Assembly (NCBI GenBank): GCA_965200435.1
Contig: OZ241337.1
Location: forward strand, 310,001-374,000
Origin: Bin75 sp965200435
GTDB lineage: Bacteria > Nitrospirota > Nitrospiria > Nitrospirales > UBA8639
Length of the DNA: 64,000 bases
Reading direction: 5' to 3'
Translations under genes and position numbers: made by a program
Notes under the pieces: generated by a model
What the model saw: only the letters and a program-made list of their open reading frames with translations
What the model was told of the DNA's origin: nothing
Databases searched by the model: none
In this document: positions 61,587 to 64,000 of the stretch, one piece after another
How the letters are laid out: the number at the start of each line of letters is the position of its first letter
Position numbering within the stretch: the first letter of the stretch is position 1

Positions 61587-63257
61587 ATGGTTTCGGATCT
61601 CAAACACAAAAGTCGTGCGTTGACCGAGGGCCCCGGACGGGCGCCAGCCCGGGCTATGTTACGGGCCGTGGGGCTTCGGGATGAGGATTTTGCCAAACCG
61701 CTCGTTGCCGTGGCGAATACCTGGTCCGAGGTGACGCCCTGCAATTTTCACCTGCGGGATATTGCCGAAAAGGTCAAGACAGGAATCCGTGAGGCCGGTG
61801 GAGTCCCCCTCGAGTTCAACAGCATCGTCGTGTCGGATGGGATCAGCATGGGGACTGAAGGCATGAAAACCTCACTGATCAGCCGTGAAGTCGTGGCCGA
61901 TTCCATTGAACTGGTCGTCCGCGGGCATTTGTTCGATGCCGTCGTGGCCATTTCCGGATGTGATAAAACCATTCCCGGCACGGTCATGGCCCTGGCCCGG
62001 CTCAACCTGCCTTCGCTGATGTTGTATGGCGGGTCTATCATGCCCGGCCAATTCCAGGGCCGGAACGTCTCGATCCAGGAAGTGTTCGAGGCGGTGGGCT
62101 CTCATGCTCGCGGCACCATGTCGGATGCCGAACTGCACGATCTCGAGAGTCATGCTTGCCCGGGAGCAGGCTCCTGTGGCGGACAATTTACCGCGAATAC
62201 CATGTCCATCGCCTTCGAGTTCCTGGGCATTTCCCCGATGGGATTTAACGGCGTTCCCGCTTTGGATCCCCACAAGGAATCCGTCTCCAGCCAATGCGGA
62301 CATCTCGTGATGGAGCTGTTGAAACGTGATCTTCGGCCTAAAGCCATTATCACGCGAAACGCCCTGGAAAACGCGATCGCCGCGGTTGCTTCAACCGGTG
62401 GGTCGACAAACGCCGTGCTTCACCTATTAGCCGTGGCCCATGAAATCGGCGTGGCCTTGGACATTGACGATTTCGACGCCGTCAACCAACGGATCCCCCT
62501 GATCGCCGATTTGAAACCTGGCGGCCGCTATATGGCCGCCGATCTCTATCAAGCCGGAGGGACCCGTCTCGTGGCCAAACACTTGCTTGAGGCCGGCCTG
62601 CTCAAGGGCGAGTGCCTGACCGTCACGGGACACTCCATCAGGGAAGAAGCCCTTCCCGCTTCGGAAACGCCGGGACAAAAGGTCCTCTACCCGGCCTCGA
62701 AACCGATCAAGTCAACGGGCGGCCTGGTGATTCTGCATGGGAACCTGGCTCCGGATGGATGCGTGGTCAAAGTCGCCGGCCACAACAAGCTGACCCATAC
62801 CGGTCCGGCCAAGGTGTTTGATTGCGAGGAAGACGCCTTCGCTGCGGTGCAGAACGGAAATATTGCGGATGGCGACGTCGTCGTGATTCGGTATGAAGGG
62901 CCTCAAGGAGGCCCCGGCATGAGAGAAATGCTGGGTGTGACCAGCGCCCTTGTCGGTGCCGGACTCGGTGAAAGCGTTGCCCTGTTGACAGACGGCCGGT
63001 TTTCCGGTGCCACACATGGCTTGATGGCCGGACACGTGACTCCGGAAGCCACCAAAGGCGGCCCCATTGCCCTTGTGCGCAATGGCGATACGATTACGGT
63101 CGACGTCCCCAATCGACGACTCGACCTGATGATTTCCCCAGAGGAAATGAATATCCGCTTACAGCAATGGACGGCTCCTCCTCCGAAGTACACGAGTGGG
63201 GTCCTCGCCAAGTACGCGCATGCCGTCTCATCGGCGTCGAAAGGTGCGGTCACCTGA
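61587..63257 (+). CDS. ilvD: Dihydroxy-acid dehydratase
   Basis: 556 residues from an ATG (MVSDLKHKSRALTEGPGRAP) preceded by GGAGGA; longer upstream starts lack a ribosome site. Fe-S Cys motifs: VAISGCDKTIPGT and SHACPGAGSCGGQFTANT; C-terminal LLTDGRFSGATHG. It dehydrates dihydroxy-isovalerate and dihydroxy-methylvalerate in branched-chain amino acid synthesis. A terminator follows. Confidence 0.95.
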   Translation: MVSDLKHKSRALTEGPGRAPARAMLRAVGLRDEDFAKPLVAVANTWSEVTPCNFHLRDIAEKVKTGIREAGGVPLEFNSIVVSDGISMGTEGMKTSLISREVVADSIELVVRGHLFDAVVAISGCDKTIPGTVMALARLNLPSLMLYGGSIMPGQFQGRNVSIQEVFEAVGSHARGTMSDAELHDLESHACPGAGSCGGQFTANTMSIAFEFLGISPMGFNGVPALDPHKESVSSQCGHLVMELLKRDLRPKAIITRNALENAIAAVASTGGSTNAVLHLLAVAHEIGVALDIDDFDAVNQRIPLIADLKPGGRYMAADLYQAGGTRLVAKHLLEAGLLKGECLTVTGHSIREEALPASETPGQKVLYPASKPIKSTGGLVILHGNLAPDGCVVKVAGHNKLTHTGPAKVFDCEEDAFAAVQNGNIADGDVVVIRYEGPQGGPGMREMLGVTSALVGAGLGESVALLTDGRFSGATHGLMAGHVTPEATKGGPIALVRNGDTITVDVPNRRLDLMISPEEMNIRLQQWTAPPPKYTSGVLAKYAHAVSSASKGAVT

Positions 63258-63311
63258 CGACTCTTTCCGGGGCGATGTGCTCCCCGGCATCAAATCCAGC
63301 CCTGAAAACAC

Positions 63312-63352
63312 GAAAAGGCGGGAAGGGTCGTTGTTGCCCTTCCCGCCTTTTC
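63312..63352. terminator. Bidirectional rho-independent terminator
   Basis: A 16-bp perfect stem, GAAAAGGCGGGAAGGG / CCCTTCCCGCCTTTTC, with a 9-base loop, its A-run and T-run tract ends serving both strands. It lies between the convergent ilvD and cytochrome genes. Confidence 0.85.
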
Positions 63353-63379
63353 GCACGTGCAGCTTCGAACGATCGTTTG

Positions 63380-64000
63380 TTACCCGGCAGCTTTCTTGAA
63401 GGCCTTTAAGAGAATATTTTCCTTATACCGAATGATTTGGACGGGTTTGAAGGCGCGATTTTTTTTCCCCAAGGCAGCCCGTTGTTCGACTTCTTTCACG
63501 AACGCATCAGGCCCATAAATAGGCGCATAGGTCATGGTGACGATCACGTCCATGGATGGGGCATTCCGGGGAGTCGGGAAGGTAAACGTTTCGACCCGTT
63601 TTTCTTCAGGTTTGAGCACGTTGTCCTTCAAAACCTTGGCAGCTTCAAAGTCAAAGACGGTGGCTTTTCCGTCTTTCGTGCCGAACACCCGTTCATAGTA
63701 ACGTTTTTCCACGTAGGCTTTTCGCAAATTTTTTCCCAGGATCGTTAAATCGAGTTCCACGCGAGACCACCCCGGATGGGGTAAAGGAAGATTATGCGGA
63801 ACCAAGCTCTGAACTGTGACCGTGACTTCGGATTGTTCATCTTTGACTTCGGTCCGGACGTCCACTTTCACAGCATCGGCACGCACTTTGCCAAAACGGC
63901 CAGGAAAACTATGATTCGAGATTTTTCGATTCCGTTCTCCGTTGGCCGACTCGCCGAAGGCCTCCGGCATATGGCACGATTGACAATTTTTCCCAGCCTT
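63380..64000 (-). CDS. C-terminal part of a multihaem c-type cytochrome (5' end outside window)
   Basis: At least 207 residues, frame open to the right edge. The frame there reads KAGKNCQSCHMPEAFG, a CxxCH haem-binding site, followed by a beta-rich domain (VDVRTEVKDEQSEVTVTVQSL, HNLPLPHPGWSRVELDL) with no further CxxCH. An internal ATG at 63970 is not the real start. One haem site is visible; more are likely upstream. It would be exported and involved in electron transfer; the specific partner is outside the window. Confidence 0.75.
   Translation of the reverse strand, partial: KAGKNCQSCHMPEAFGESANGERNRKISNHSFPGRFGKVRADAVKVDVRTEVKDEQSEVTVTVQSLVPHNLPLPHPGWSRVELDLTILGKNLRKAYVEKRYYERVFGTKDGKATVFDFEAAKVLKDNVLKPEEKRVETFTFPTPRNAPSMDVIVTMTYAPIYGPDAFVKEVEQRAALGKKNRAFKPVQIIRYKENILLKAFKKAAG

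Overview
The window looks like the chromosome of a GC-rich Gram-negative bacterium, most likely a Nitrospira-like member of the Nitrospirota. This is an inference from gene content: outer-membrane lipid transport genes beside a hopanoid-type RND exporter, a transaldolase-PGI-type glucose-6-phosphate isomerase, transketolase/zwf/gnd, a TtuA/TtuB thiolation pair, agmatine-based putrescine synthesis and a multihaem cytochrome. No rRNA or tRNA gene was seen, so the placement is not proved.

Layout. 1-19.5 kb is ordinary housekeeping sequence: aldo/keto reductase, secreted and TPR proteins, MlaC/MlaA and an HpnN-like RND protein, a copper P-type ATPase, glutathione peroxidase, and a leftward aguB-aguA-dehydrogenase-ATPase run. 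19.6-28.7 kb is an AT-richer defence island. It has a leftward four-gene unit (a 1349-residue HTH + nuclease-like + STAND NTPase protein, a HsdM-like methylase carrying an HsdR-N-like domain, an antitoxin and a PemK/MazF-like toxin). Divergent from it is an AbiEi/AbiEii-like pair. A perfect 22-bp palindrome lies 8 bp upstream of the STAND start. 28.7-39.3 kb returns to housekeeping genes: YihY, a Pal-like lipoprotein, a diguanylate cyclase, an AmgK/MurU-like cell-wall recycling pair, an IS element, gnd and zwf. 39.4-54.9 kb is a type III-A CRISPR-Cas locus. 55.2-64 kb holds pgi, tkt, ttuB-ttuA, ilvD and the 3' part of a multihaem cytochrome gene.

The CRISPR locus is the richest part. Transcribed leftwards it reads: NE0113-type CARF protein, DxTHG-type CARF-HEPN protein, AAA ATPase, cas10/csm1, csm2, csm3, csm4, csm5, cas6, then a tightly overlapping cas2-cas1-cas1'-cas2' adaptation module, then a small array. 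Three genes are broken: the DxTHG protein by one in-frame TAA, csm4 by a frameshift at an A6 run, and csm5 by an 89-bp tandem duplication plus an in-frame TAG. Cas10, Csm2, Csm3, Cas6 and the canonical Cas1 and Cas2 look intact. The second Cas1 keeps the N-terminal fold but lacks the visible catalytic motifs. The array is split by a 1.07-kb insert holding a phage-like gene relic and a membrane-anchored protein gene.

Three interspersed repeat families occupy the gene gaps. One is a ~148-bp TA-flanked MITE (five full copies, one fragment). One is a ~235-bp hairpin-rich repeat. One is a 1087-bp IS with a TTTGC target duplication, together with a 435-bp non-autonomous derivative (perfect GTTCA duplication) and a 114-bp derivative. 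Several genes take their stop codon from one of these repeats.
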